This document shows positions 23,838 to 33,253 of a stretch of 64,000 nucleotides of DNA, one piece after another. Each line of letters begins with the position of its first letter. Positions within the stretch are counted from its first letter, which is position 1. The translations under genes and the position numbers were made by a program. A model generated the notes under the pieces. That model did not search any database and had not been told where the DNA came from. It saw only the letters and a program-made list of their open reading frames with translations. The DNA is from JAVVXB01 sp036651815 (lineage in GTDB: Bacteria; Bacillota; Clostridia; Christensenellales; CAG-138). The stretch is taken from NCBI GenBank assembly GCA_036651815.1, contig JAVVXB010000013.1, forward strand, positions 1 to 64,000. The letters run 5' to 3'.

Positions 23838-24152
23838 ATGCGATCGATTATTGAAGAGATTGCAGAAGCGGAACTGAAGGCCGAAGAAATTCGCTCCTCC
23901 GCCGTGACGAAGGCGCGTGATGCGATTGCCACCGCCAAAGAGCAAGCGGAAAAAGAATGCGCGACCTTGATAGTGAACGAACGAGAAAAAACGCGTGACG
24001 CGCTGGAAAAGTCCGAACGGAACGGAGAGCAAATCACCCGGGAAATGACGGAAGCCATGGCACATGAGGCGGATGCACTTTGCCTGAAAGCGACCGCATG
24101 TATGAGCAAGACCGTTGACTATCTGTTGAAAAAGGTGCAGGAAACAGCATGA
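23838..24152 (+). CDS. ntpF: V/A-type ATPase peripheral stalk subunit (G/H type)
   Basis: The product is 104 residues and almost entirely helical, rich in Ala, Glu and Lys, as expected for the coiled-coil peripheral stalk partner of subunit E. It is the first gene of the V-ATPase cluster, in the position of ntpF in Enterococcus hirae. AGGAGG precedes the ATG and it overlaps the subunit I gene by four bases. Confidence 0.82.
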   Translation: MRSIIEEIAEAELKAEEIRSSAVTKARDAIATAKEQAEKECATLIVNEREKTRDALEKSERNGEQITREMTEAMAHEADALCLKATACMSKTVDYLLKKVQETA

Positions 24153-26062
24153 TTGTTCGAATGAAACGCATCACGTTAGTGGCGCACAAAGCGGACGAAG
24201 CCAATGTTCTCAAGGCACTGCAATCCACATCCGCCGTTCAAGTCATCGACGCGGCACAGGATGCTTTGGATGAGCAGACGCTTGCCCAAGCAGAAGATCA
24301 TGTTCAGAAGCTGGATGATGCGCTTAATATTCTCAAACCGTTTGCGGCCAAAAAAGGCTTTCTGACACCAAAGCCTGAAGCTACGCTCCAGCAAATTCAA
24401 AAAGAAATGCCGGGTGCGCTTGGCCTATCGGATGAGCTTGCGCAAATTTCACATGAATTAAGCAAAAAATGTTCAGAAATGGACCAAAACGAAACAGTCA
24501 TCGAAACGCTGCGTCCTTGGGAAGCCTTTCCTGCGGATATGCAGCGTTATCAGAATAGCAAAACGGTACGCTATTTTACTGGATTTATCGGTGTGGCAGA
24601 TGCGGACAAGCTGAATGAGATCGAGACCTGTTCGGAGTATCATTTTTTCGGTGAGGGCAATGTCCGTGCCTGTGTCGTTGCCTGTCCAATCGAAGAGGCC
24701 AAGGCCGTAGCTGGATTCTTAAAATCTTTGGACTGGACAGATTACGTGTTTCCCAAATTGCCCGGCACGCCTGCGCAGGCAATCAACCGTCTGACTCAGG
24801 AAAATCATGCGCTAGAGGAAAAGAAAAATGCACTTGCGCAACTGCTTTCGGAAAAAGCCGCTGGTGTTGTCGATACGGTTGCTGGTGCATATGACGCGGC
24901 GGTGATTGAACGTGATCGGACGAAAGCAGCAGTAGAACTTGCCCGCACCTTCGCTACGTTTCAATTGGAAGGCTGGGTTCCGGAGGATCGCGTCAGCGAG
25001 GTAAAAACGGCAGTTGTATCGGTTACGGATGCATACAGTCTGACCGTGCGCGACCCGAACGAAGATGAAGTTCCACCATCGGTTGTGGAGAACAACAAGT
25101 TTGCGACGCCGTTTGAACAGGTAACCAATCTTTATTCTCGTCCGGATCCGAATGGAATTGATGCTACGCCGTATATGGCACCGTTCTATGTGTTGCTGTT
25201 CGGCCTTATGCTCAGCGACTCCGGCTATGGGCTTGTGCTGGCGTTGGGCTGTGCGCTGTACATTCGATTTAAGCAGCCGACCGGTATGTCCGGCGGGTTT
25301 GCGAAGGTACTATTCTGGGGTGGATTGTCCACCATTGTCTGGGGCGTGCTTGTTGGCACCGTCTTTGGCATGGATTTTGATGCGCTGCTTGGCACAAAAG
25401 ACCTGTTTCCGTTACTTGTTGACCCCATGAGCGACCCAATCAGCATGTTGATCCTTTGTTTCGGGCTGGGTGTGCTGCATATTTTCTTTGGCATCGGGCT
25501 GAAGATGAAGATATCTTTTGCTCGGCATGACTGGCAGACGGCCATTTTCGACAATTTTTCTTGGATTTTAATCATCGTTGGCTTGATCGGCCTTGCTTTT
25601 CCAATCACGAAAACGGTTGGTATGGTGATGGCGATCATTGGTGCTCTCATGATTCTGGTATTCAAAGGCCGTGGAAAGAAAAACCCGTTTTCGCGTACTA
25701 TTTCAGGCCTTGGTGAACTGTATCAGGTGACAAGCTTTCTTTCGGACATACTGTCTTATGCACGATTGTTTGCACTAGGCATCGCAACCGGCGTCATCGC
25801 ATCGGTGTTTAACGATCTATGTATCATGCTGACGGGTTCGCCGAATATCATTCTCAAGATTCTGGGCATCCTCGTTGCCGTTGCGCTGTTGCTTGCGTTG
25901 CATGCATTCAACATCGGCATCAATACGCTTGGCGCATTTGTACACTGTGCGAGATTGCAGTATGTTGAGTTTTACGGCAAATTTTACGAATCCGGCGGTA
26001 TGGAATTCAAACCTCTTGGTTACAGAACGAAACATGTTCGTATTATAGATGCAGAAAAATAA
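24149..26062 (+). CDS. ntpI: V/A-type ATPase subunit I (a subunit)
   Basis: This is the membrane stator subunit that forms the ion half-channels. It is 637 residues: a cytoplasmic N-terminal half with coiled-coil arms (to about 330), then seven or eight membrane helices, including GLMLSDSGYGLVLALGCAL and the late SFLSDILSYARLFALGIATG region that contains the conserved arginine facing the rotor ring. It is followed by the K subunit. Confidence 0.93.
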   Translation: MIVRMKRITLVAHKADEANVLKALQSTSAVQVIDAAQDALDEQTLAQAEDHVQKLDDALNILKPFAAKKGFLTPKPEATLQQIQKEMPGALGLSDELAQISHELSKKCSEMDQNETVIETLRPWEAFPADMQRYQNSKTVRYFTGFIGVADADKLNEIETCSEYHFFGEGNVRACVVACPIEEAKAVAGFLKSLDWTDYVFPKLPGTPAQAINRLTQENHALEEKKNALAQLLSEKAAGVVDTVAGAYDAAVIERDRTKAAVELARTFATFQLEGWVPEDRVSEVKTAVVSVTDAYSLTVRDPNEDEVPPSVVENNKFATPFEQVTNLYSRPDPNGIDATPYMAPFYVLLFGLMLSDSGYGLVLALGCALYIRFKQPTGMSGGFAKVLFWGGLSTIVWGVLVGTVFGMDFDALLGTKDLFPLLVDPMSDPISMLILCFGLGVLHIFFGIGLKMKISFARHDWQTAIFDNFSWILIIVGLIGLAFPITKTVGMVMAIIGALMILVFKGRGKKNPFSRTISGLGELYQVTSFLSDILSYARLFALGIATGVIASVFNDLCIMLTGSPNIILKILGILVAVALLLALHAFNIGINTLGAFVHCARLQYVEFYGKFYESGGMEFKPLGYRTKHVRIIDAEK

Positions 26063-26093
26063 AAGACTGAATTATTTAAGGAGGATACAGACA

Positions 26094-26570
26094 ATGGAAC
26101 TTCAATGGGGTACGATTTTTGCAGCAGCGGGTGCGGCCATGGCCGCGGTTCTTGCCGGTATCGGCAGCGCGATTGGCGTAGGCATTGCAGGGCAAGCAAG
26201 TGCGGGCGTGGTTTCGGAGTCGCCGGATCGTTTCGGCTCCTGCTTGTTGCTTCAGCTTCTTCCCGGTACACAGGGAATTTATGGTCTGCTGATTGCCTTT
26301 GTAATCGCTGCAAAGGCGGGGTTGCTGGGTGGTGGTTCAGTGCTTGCGGCTACCGCTGGGCTTAACCTATTTCTCGCGGCCATTCCGGTTGCTTTCGGCG
26401 GTTTGTTTTCTGCTATCGCGCAGGGTAAAGTTGCCGTTTCTGGCATCAATCTCATTGCTAAAAAACCGGAAGAGCAGGGCAAAGCCATGCTGATGACCGT
26501 AATGGTCGAAACATATGCAGTGCTTTCATTGCTGATCTCCTTCCTGCTTGTCAACGGCGTCGCCGTTTGA
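26094..26570 (+). CDS. ntpK: V-type ATPase rotor subunit K, Na+-type ligand set
   Basis: The product is 158 residues: two fused helical hairpins (about 5-75 and 85-155), as in V-type K subunits. Residues matching the sodium ligands of Enterococcus hirae NtpK are all present: Leu56, Thr59 and Gln60 in LLPGTQG, Gln110 in AIAQGKVA, and the essential Glu139 in MVETYAVL. This supports Na+ rather than H+ coupling. ATG 26094 follows AAGGAGG; an upstream in-frame ATG at 26049 lies in the end of the subunit I gene. Confidence 0.93.
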   Translation: MELQWGTIFAAAGAAMAAVLAGIGSAIGVGIAGQASAGVVSESPDRFGSCLLLQLLPGTQGIYGLLIAFVIAAKAGLLGGGSVLAATAGLNLFLAAIPVAFGGLFSAIAQGKVAVSGINLIAKKPEEQGKAMLMTVMVETYAVLSLLISFLLVNGVAV

Positions 26571-26601
26571 CGGGCGATAGCGTCAAAGGAGCAAAATAAG
26601 A

Positions 26602-27204
26602 ATGGCAACACAGGAAATGACCGGAACGAATAAGCTTGCCGAGCGTATTATCAACGATGCGCATGCGGATGCATTAAAAATTTCCGGTGAAGCGCAGAAA
26701 AGTATAGAAACCATTCGGGCGGAGAGCAAAAAACAGCTGGCCGATCAAATGGCGGATGATGCCGGTAAGCGCGCTGCAGCGGTTGCCAGTGTGCTGGACG
26801 GCTGCAGAACACGCACGGCGCTGGATGGACGCAAATCAACGCTCCGCAAGAAACGTGTTGTAATCGATGAAACGTTTCAACGTGCCTATGAAGCGTTGCT
26901 TGCGCTGGATGCTGAAAAACGTGGACAGATCTGCCTCAATATACTTGCGCGTGAAGCAGAGGATGGCGAAATCGTCGTACCAGCTGCCAAGGATCGCGCT
27001 GTTATTGAACGGATGCTGGCTGACTACAAAAAAAATGCACTAAAATTAAGCGCGGATAATGCCGATATTGATGGCGGCTTTTTATTGATGCACAAAGGGT
27101 ATGAGAAGAATTGCTCATTTTCCTCGTTGCTTTCCGAGCTTCGTGAGCAGGAGGAAACCAACGTAGCAAATCTGCTATTCAATTCCGAGGGAGGGGAAAG
27201 CTAA
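26602..27204 (+). CDS. ntpE: V/A-type ATPase subunit E
   Basis: This is the peripheral stalk subunit. It is 200 residues: a long N-terminal helix (to about 95) that pairs with the G/H subunit, and a globular C-terminal domain with IDGGFLLMHKGYEKNCSFSSLL, the usual E-subunit pattern. AAAGGAGC precedes the ATG. Confidence 0.9.
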   Translation: MATQEMTGTNKLAERIINDAHADALKISGEAQKSIETIRAESKKQLADQMADDAGKRAAAVASVLDGCRTRTALDGRKSTLRKKRVVIDETFQRAYEALLALDAEKRGQICLNILAREAEDGEIVVPAAKDRAVIERMLADYKKNALKLSADNADIDGGFLLMHKGYEKNCSFSSLLSELREQEETNVANLLFNSEGGES

Positions 27205-28194
27205 GTGCCACAGCCAAGCTATGCTTATGCATGCGCGCGCATCAGCGCCCTAGAGAAGGGATTGCTTAGCAGCGCAACCGTGAAGCGAATGGCCGAGGGC
27301 AGCCTTGAGGACGCCATGCGTCAATTGCTTGACGTACGCTATGGCGGTATGCCGGATGCTTCTGCTGGTGACTGCGAACGCATGATTGAAAATGTGCGCA
27401 AGGAGACTGTGCAGACCGTGCAGGAACTTTCTCCAGAACCAAAATTGACGGATTTGTTTCTTTTGCAGACAGATATTCATAATCTCAAGGTGCTCATCAA
27501 AGCAGGAATGCTTGGGACTACAGATTTTGCTTGGCAGGAAGGCGGTTTGTATAGCCGTGAACGGTTGACGGCAGCAGTCCGAGATCAATCGTTTGCCGAT
27601 CTGCCGCAGGAACTGGCAAATGTACTGGATGCGCTCATGCGGAAACTGAAAATTCAGCCAGAACCGCAGTTTGTGAGTATTTTGCTCGACTATGGTTATC
27701 TAGCGCATGCCATGAAGACCGTGGAATTCTGCAAAGAACCGTTTGCAAAGCAGTATTTCACTGCGCTTTGCGATTTTGGCAACGTGCTGACTTTTTTGCG
27801 GTTGCGCGCTATGGGGGCGCAAAAGGAAGACCTGCGAGAACTGCTTCTTCCGGCTGGAGGAATACTGATTCAGACACTGATTGATGCATATGAGTTGTCC
27901 GCGGATACACTTCTAAAAGTGCTTTCTGGCAGCGTTGCCAAGGATGCTATGAACGCTGGTTTGACGGCAATGATGGTGTCCGGAAACATTAGTATGTTGG
28001 AGAAGGAGCGCGATAATTATTTGCTCGGTCTTGTCAAGGATCATCGGCACGATACACTAACGATTTTTCCAATTGTTGGATACTATCTTGCGCGTGACCG
28101 GGAAGCCAAGGCGGTTCGTTTGATTTTAACGGTGAAGCGTAACGGTTTGGATGATGCTGTGATCACGGAAAGGTTGCGTGAACTGTATGGCTAA
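27205..28194 (+). CDS. ntpC: V/A-type ATPase subunit C
   Basis: This is the helical subunit that connects the central stalk to the rotor ring. It is 329 residues and the whole length is predicted helical. The start is GTG at 27205, directly after the TAA of subunit E, with GAGGGAGGGGA upstream. YAYACARISALEKGLL at the N-terminus and YYLARDREAKAVRLIL near the C-terminus are family-like. Confidence 0.9.
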   Translation: MPQPSYAYACARISALEKGLLSSATVKRMAEGSLEDAMRQLLDVRYGGMPDASAGDCERMIENVRKETVQTVQELSPEPKLTDLFLLQTDIHNLKVLIKAGMLGTTDFAWQEGGLYSRERLTAAVRDQSFADLPQELANVLDALMRKLKIQPEPQFVSILLDYGYLAHAMKTVEFCKEPFAKQYFTALCDFGNVLTFLRLRAMGAQKEDLRELLLPAGGILIQTLIDAYELSADTLLKVLSGSVAKDAMNAGLTAMMVSGNISMLEKERDNYLLGLVKDHRHDTLTIFPIVGYYLARDREAKAVRLILTVKRNGLDDAVITERLRELYG

Positions 28195-28504
28195 AATTGG
28201 CGTAATCGGAGATCGGGATTCCATTCTGTTGTTCAAAGCCGTGGGGCTGGATGTTTTTTTCGAAGACGAAGGAGAGCAGGCAAATCGTCATCTGCATCAA
28301 CTGGCCAGAGAAGGTTACGCTGTGGTATTTGTCACGGAAAAGCTCTATCCTGCTTGCGCGGAAACCATCAAGGAGTATGAGTCAGAGGCATATCCGGCCA
28401 TCATCCCCATTCCAGACAACAATGGAACCAGTGGGATCGGGATCGCACAGCTTAAAGATAATGTTGAAAAAGCGGTTGGCGTGGATATTTTATTCAATAA
28501 CTAA
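28187..28504 (+). CDS. ntpG: V/A-type ATPase subunit F
   Basis: This is the central-stalk subunit (NtpG in Enterococcus nomenclature), 105 residues with a small alpha/beta fold. It begins MAKIGVIGDRDSILLFKAVG, followed by GYAVVFVTEKL. ATG 28187 overlaps the end of subunit C by eight bases; an in-frame start nine bases earlier is also possible. The C-terminal helix that inserts into subunit D is present. Confidence 0.9.
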   Translation: MAKIGVIGDRDSILLFKAVGLDVFFEDEGEQANRHLHQLAREGYAVVFVTEKLYPACAETIKEYESEAYPAIIPIPDNNGTSGIGIAQLKDNVEKAVGVDILFNN

Positions 28505-28519
28505 GGGAAGGGCGAAAAC

Positions 28520-30289
28520 ATGCAAGGTACGATCATCAAGGTATCGGGGCCTCTCATTGTGGCAAGTGGGATGGCAGACGTGCAGATGTACGATGTGGTG
28601 CGCGTGTCGGAAAAACATCTGATCGGTGAGGTCATCGAATTACGTGGCGATAAAGCGTCTATTCAGGTCTATGAGGAGACGGGCGGAATCGGACCCGGCG
28701 AACCCGTGGAATCCACCGGTGCGCCACTATCGGTTGAGCTTGCGCCCGGGCTCATCGAGGCGATCTACGACGGCATCCAGCGTCCGTTGAACGTTATCCG
28801 TGAAATTGCGGGAGACCGCATTACCCGCGGCATCACGGTGGATTCGCTTGATCATAAAAAACTCTGGGACTTCCAGCCGACCGTTCAGGTTGGCGATGAA
28901 GTTGTTGGCGGTGATATTCTGGGCATCGTACAGGAAACGGAGGCCGTTGAGCACCGGATCATGGTGCCGCCCAACATTTCCGGCAGAGTCACGTGGATTC
29001 ATGCTGGCTTGGCGAATATCGTTCAACCAATTGTGAAGCTTGAGAAGGATGGTAAGGAAACCGAATTACCCATGATGCAGAAATGGCCGGTTCGCCGTGG
29101 CCGCCCTTATGCGCAAAAGATTGCGCCGAACGAGCCGATGATCACTGGCCAGCGTGTCATTGACACACTGTTTCCGGTTGCCAAGGGCGGCGTTGCAGCA
29201 GTGCCTGGGCCCTTTGGTAGCGGCAAGACTGTTGTGCAACATCAGCTTGCCAAGTGGGCGGATGCGGATATCATCGTTTATGTGGGCTGCGGTGAACGTG
29301 GCAATGAGATGACGGATGTTTTGATGGAGTTTCCAGAGTTGAAGGACCCTCGCACTGGACTGTCGCTCATGAAGCGCACGGTGTTGATTGCCAATACATC
29401 GGATATGCCTGTTGCCGCGCGCGAAGCTTCCATCTACACGGGCATCACGATTGCGGAGTATTTCCGCGATATGGGGTATAAGGTAGCCATCATGGCCGAT
29501 TCCACCTCTCGCTGGGCGGAGGCTTTGCGTGAGATGAGCGGCCGACTCGAGGAAATGCCTGGTGAAGAAGGATATCCGGCCTATCTTTCCAGCCGTTTAG
29601 CCGAGTTCTATGAACGTGCGGGCTATGTCAAAGTTCTTGGCAGTGACAAGCGCATGGGTGCGGTTTCTGCAATCGGTGCCGTGTCGCCGCCAGGCGGCGA
29701 TATTTCCGAGCCTGTGTCTCAGGCTACGCTGCGCATTGTCAAGGTATACTGGGGACTTTCCAGCAAACTTGCATATGCGCGCCACTTCCCGGCAATTGAT
29801 TGGCTACAGAGTTACTCGCTCTACCTTGACCGGCTTGATGATTGGTTCAACCAGAACGTATCGCCAGAGTGGTCAACACTTGTTCAGCAGACTATGATGC
29901 TGCTGCAGGAGGAGAGTGAGCTGGATGAAATTGTCCGCTTGGTTGGTATTGATGCGCTGTCGTATAAGGATCGGTTGACGCTGGAAGCAACGAGAAGTAT
30001 TCGTGAAGACTATCTACACCAGAACGCTTACCACGAAGTTGACACATATACCTCGCCAAAGAAACAACATTTGATGCTGAAAGCCATCCTATCCAACTAT
30101 GAAAAATGCCTTGCCGCGCTGAATCAAGATGCGTCCTTCGCAAAGCTTGTGCAGATGCCCGTCCGCGAGAAGATCGGGCGATTGAAGTATGTGCCTGAGA
30201 ACGAAACGCAGGCGGCGTATGACCAAATTATGAAGGATTTGGATGAGCAGATTCGCGAACTGACCGAGGGAGGGGTAGCACATGCGTAA
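28520..30289 (+). CDS. ntpA: V/A-type ATPase catalytic subunit A
   Basis: This is the catalytic subunit, 589 residues. N-terminal beta barrel (1-70), the non-homologous insert of A subunits, then the nucleotide domain with Walker A GPFGSGKT near residue 232 and the catalytic Glu region GCGERGNEMTDVL. ADSTSRWAEALREMSGRLEE is intact. Three A and three B subunits form the hexamer. It overlaps subunit B by eight bases. Confidence 0.96.
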   Translation: MQGTIIKVSGPLIVASGMADVQMYDVVRVSEKHLIGEVIELRGDKASIQVYEETGGIGPGEPVESTGAPLSVELAPGLIEAIYDGIQRPLNVIREIAGDRITRGITVDSLDHKKLWDFQPTVQVGDEVVGGDILGIVQETEAVEHRIMVPPNISGRVTWIHAGLANIVQPIVKLEKDGKETELPMMQKWPVRRGRPYAQKIAPNEPMITGQRVIDTLFPVAKGGVAAVPGPFGSGKTVVQHQLAKWADADIIVYVGCGERGNEMTDVLMEFPELKDPRTGLSLMKRTVLIANTSDMPVAAREASIYTGITIAEYFRDMGYKVAIMADSTSRWAEALREMSGRLEEMPGEEGYPAYLSSRLAEFYERAGYVKVLGSDKRMGAVSAIGAVSPPGGDISEPVSQATLRIVKVYWGLSSKLAYARHFPAIDWLQSYSLYLDRLDDWFNQNVSPEWSTLVQQTMMLLQEESELDEIVRLVGIDALSYKDRLTLEATRSIREDYLHQNAYHEVDTYTSPKKQHLMLKAILSNYEKCLAALNQDASFAKLVQMPVREKIGRLKYVPENETQAAYDQIMKDLDEQIRELTEGGVAHA

Positions 30290-31685
30290 AGAATACCGCA
30301 CAATTAGAGAAGTTGTCGGGCCCCTGATGCTCGTTGAGGAGGTTTCCGGCGTCAAATATGATGAACTGGTTGAGATTGAGCAGGCAGATGGAGGAATTCG
30401 CCGCGGACGCGTGCTCGAAATCGACGGGGATAAGGCGCTATTACAACTGTTCGAAGGCTCTCAGGGTTTGCAGATCAGCAATTCTAAGGCACGTTTTCTT
30501 GGCCGTTCCATCGAGCTTGACGTTGCGCCGGATATGCTTGGCCGTGTGTTTGACGGCATGGGAAAGCCCATGGATGACGGGCCTGCGCTGATTCCTGAAA
30601 AACATCTGGATATCAACGGAACGCCAATGAATCCAGCCTCCCGCGACTATCCGAGTGAGTTTATACAGACGGGCATTTCGGCTATCGATGGATTGAATAC
30701 ATTGGTTCGTGGTCAGAAGCTGCCGGTGTTCTCCGGCTCTGGTCTGCCACATGCCAATCTTGCTGCACAGATTGCACGTCAGGCAAAGGTGTTGAGCAAA
30801 ACGGTTGACGAGAACGGCAATGAGGTCGAGGATAAGTTTGCGGTTGTGTTTGCCGCTGTTGGCATCACGTTTGAGGAAGCTGATTTTTTTATTAATGACT
30901 TTCGAAAGACCGGTGCGATTGAACGAACGGTTACGTTTATCAATCTTGCAAATGATCCTGCGATTGAGCGAATAGCAACGCCGCGTATGGCAATCACAGC
31001 TGCGGAATATTTGGCCTACGAGCTTGGTATGCACGTGCTGGTTATCATCACGGATATCACGAACTATGCCGAGGCATTGCGTGAGGTTTCCGCTGCTCGT
31101 AAAGAAGTTCCGGGTCGTCGCGGATATCCTGGGTATCTGTATACCGACCTTGCTACCATGTATGAGCGTGCCGGCCGTATTCGGGGCAATAAGGGGTCCA
31201 TTACGATGATTCCGATTCTGTCCATGCCGGAAGACGATGTGACACATCCGATTCCAGATTTGACTGGGTACATTACGGAAGGACAGATCATTTTGTCCCG
31301 CGAGCTGCACCGCAAGGGGCTCACACCGCCAATCAACGTGTTGCCATCGCTGTCTCGATTGAAGGACAAGGGCATTGGCAAAGGGAAGACCCGTGAGGAT
31401 CATGCGGATACTATGAATCAGTTGTTCTCGGCGTACTCACGCGGAAAGGATGCCAAGGAGCTAGCGATTATTCTGGGAGATGCGGCCTTGTCCGATATCG
31501 ATAAACTGTACGCAAAGTTTTCGGATGCATTTGAACGCGAGTACGTTTCGCAAGGATACTATACAAACCGTAGCATCGAAGAAACGTTGAATCTCGGATG
31601 GAAGTTATTGGCAATTTTGCCGAAATCCGAGCTTAAGCGAATTCGAGACGAGTACATCACAAAATATTACCCCGGGGAGGCGTAA
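30282..31685 (+). CDS. ntpB: V/A-type ATPase subunit B
   Basis: This is the non-catalytic nucleotide-site subunit, 467 residues. The P-loop position reads FSGSGLPHANLAAQI, the degenerate form normal for B subunits. ITDITNYAEALREVSAARKE and PGRRGYPGYLYTDLA are hallmark blocks. It is complete and in the normal place between A and D. Confidence 0.96.
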   Translation: MRKEYRTIREVVGPLMLVEEVSGVKYDELVEIEQADGGIRRGRVLEIDGDKALLQLFEGSQGLQISNSKARFLGRSIELDVAPDMLGRVFDGMGKPMDDGPALIPEKHLDINGTPMNPASRDYPSEFIQTGISAIDGLNTLVRGQKLPVFSGSGLPHANLAAQIARQAKVLSKTVDENGNEVEDKFAVVFAAVGITFEEADFFINDFRKTGAIERTVTFINLANDPAIERIATPRMAITAAEYLAYELGMHVLVIITDITNYAEALREVSAARKEVPGRRGYPGYLYTDLATMYERAGRIRGNKGSITMIPILSMPEDDVTHPIPDLTGYITEGQIILSRELHRKGLTPPINVLPSLSRLKDKGIGKGKTREDHADTMNQLFSAYSRGKDAKELAIILGDAALSDIDKLYAKFSDAFEREYVSQGYYTNRSIEETLNLGWKLLAILPKSELKRIRDEYITKYYPGEA

Positions 31686-31688
31686 GCC

Positions 31689-32318
31689 ATGGCCGCCATT
31701 CAGGTCAAACCGACCCGCATGGAGTTAAGCAACCTGAAAAAGCGCAAGGTGGTTGCTGTCCGCGGGCATAAGATGATGAAGGACAAGCGGGATGAGCTTG
31801 TGCGCCGCTTTATTGGCTATGCGCGGCAGAATAAAAGTCTTCGCGAAGAAGTGGAAACGAAGCTGTCGCTTGCGATGAAGAGCTTTGTTTTGGCGCGCGC
31901 TTCCATGTCGAACAATGAAATTGAGGAAGCGCTGATGTATCCGGCTCGTGCTGCTGAGGTACAAATGAATCATTCCAACGTGCTGTCCATTCAAGTGCCA
32001 AAACTAACGATGGAAGCGCAGGAAGGATTTACCTACCCATATGGGTTTGCAACAACCAGCGCAGATCTTGATGGCGCAGTACAGAAGCTTGCAGAGGTGT
32101 TGCCACTGCTTCTGCAGCTTGCAGAGGTGGAGAAAACCTGTGGGCGTCTGGCTGATGAGATTGAAAAGACGCGCCGGCGTGTCAATGCATTGGAGTATGT
32201 CATGATTCCACAGTTTACAGAGACGATACGACAGATTCAGATGAAACTGGAAGAAAATGAACGTGGCAATCTGACGAGGCTCATGAAGACCAAGGAGATG
32301 CTGCAGGCGCAGAAATGA
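31689..32318 (+). CDS. ntpD: V/A-type ATPase central rotor subunit D
   Basis: This is the rotor shaft, 209 residues: two long antiparallel helices joined by a beta hairpin. VKPTRMELSNLKKRK at the N-terminus and the RVNALEYVMIPQ block near residue 165 are diagnostic. It overlaps the downstream Fe-S protein gene by four bases (ATGA). Confidence 0.94.
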   Translation: MAAIQVKPTRMELSNLKKRKVVAVRGHKMMKDKRDELVRRFIGYARQNKSLREEVETKLSLAMKSFVLARASMSNNEIEEALMYPARAAEVQMNHSNVLSIQVPKLTMEAQEGFTYPYGFATTSADLDGAVQKLAEVLPLLLQLAEVEKTCGRLADEIEKTRRRVNALEYVMIPQFTETIRQIQMKLEENERGNLTRLMKTKEMLQAQK

Positions 32319-33235
32319 AACAACTGATAGACTTGGCTGTGCAAGCAGGCTTTTCGGCATGCTATGTGCTGAGACCAGACAAATTTATCCATTACGAACG
32401 CCGTCTAATAGACGGCGTTTTGGATGTTGCGGGTCGTGGGCTGGTGTGCGATCCAGCAGTTTCTTTGCCATGGGCGAACGTGTTGCTGCTCTTGCTGATG
32501 CCATACCGACCGTATGTGCCGGAATCTGGGGTTTCGGGAAATTACCCTTCGTCGAATCGGGCGTATCATGCTGCAAACAATCTCCTGACACAGCTCGATT
32601 CATCCGATATCCATGCGGAGCGCGTGTATGTGCCAATTCGGGAGCTTGCGTTGCGCAGTGGAATTGGCACCGCCTGCTTGAATGGATTGACGGCATTCGG
32701 GGAATACGGTACTCGGGTGGCAGTGCAGACGTTGGCTGCGTACATACCTCATCCGCAATATGATGTAGCGATGAATCGGCTAATGGATTCCTCCGTTTGT
32801 GATGGTTGCGGGCGATGCATTGCTGCTTGTCCTTCGGGTGCAATTACGGAGAATGGCTATGATTTTACAAAATGTGCACGGGCATATATGCAAAAAAATG
32901 CCATGCCGGATTGGGTGATGGATGCCATGACCAGTTTGCTTGGGTGTGAAATCTGTCAGTTTGCCTGTCCCATGAACGATAATATGCTGATGGATTCGTG
33001 TGTACCAAATGCTTTTGATTGGGAACGTTTACTGGCAGGGGAGGTCAAGTCTGCACTTGCCGTTGTCGGCAAAAACTTAAACAGCGGCGGCAGATTGGTG
33101 GCCCATGCTATCGTGCTGGCGGCACATGCCGGACGTTCCGATTTATTGCCATTGATCCGGCCATATGCAGACGATCCGCGGCCTGCCGTTTCTAGTGCGG
33201 CAGTTTATGCAATTTGCCGCTTGCCAGAAACATGA
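32315..33235 (+). CDS. Epoxyqueuosine reductase-like Fe-S protein (QueG family)
   Basis: The product is 306 residues. It carries two ferredoxin-like [4Fe-4S] motifs, CDGCGRCIAACPSGAI and GCEICQFACP, in the order and spacing of QueG-type cobalamin-dependent epoxyqueuosine reductases. The N-terminal 160 residues fit the family's substrate and cofactor domain, including a truncated LLMPYRPYVP block. The C-terminal HEAT-like stretch is short. QueG makes queuosine in tRNA, but paralogues of unknown role exist, and no other queuosine genes are in view. It is translationally coupled to subunit D of the V-ATPase, which is a curious pairing. Confidence 0.78.
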   Translation: MKQLIDLAVQAGFSACYVLRPDKFIHYERRLIDGVLDVAGRGLVCDPAVSLPWANVLLLLLMPYRPYVPESGVSGNYPSSNRAYHAANNLLTQLDSSDIHAERVYVPIRELALRSGIGTACLNGLTAFGEYGTRVAVQTLAAYIPHPQYDVAMNRLMDSSVCDGCGRCIAACPSGAITENGYDFTKCARAYMQKNAMPDWVMDAMTSLLGCEICQFACPMNDNMLMDSCVPNAFDWERLLAGEVKSALAVVGKNLNSGGRLVAHAIVLAAHAGRSDLLPLIRPYADDPRPAVSSAAVYAICRLPET

Positions 33236-33249
33236 TTTCAGTATAAAAT
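33221..33249 (+). promoter_or_regulatory. SRP RNA promoter
   Basis: TTGCCA (33221-33226), 17 bases and TAAAAT (33244-33249) lie just upstream of the SRP RNA 5' end. The -35 box is embedded in the last codons of the QueG-like gene. Confidence 0.65.
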
Positions 33250-33253
33250 AGAT

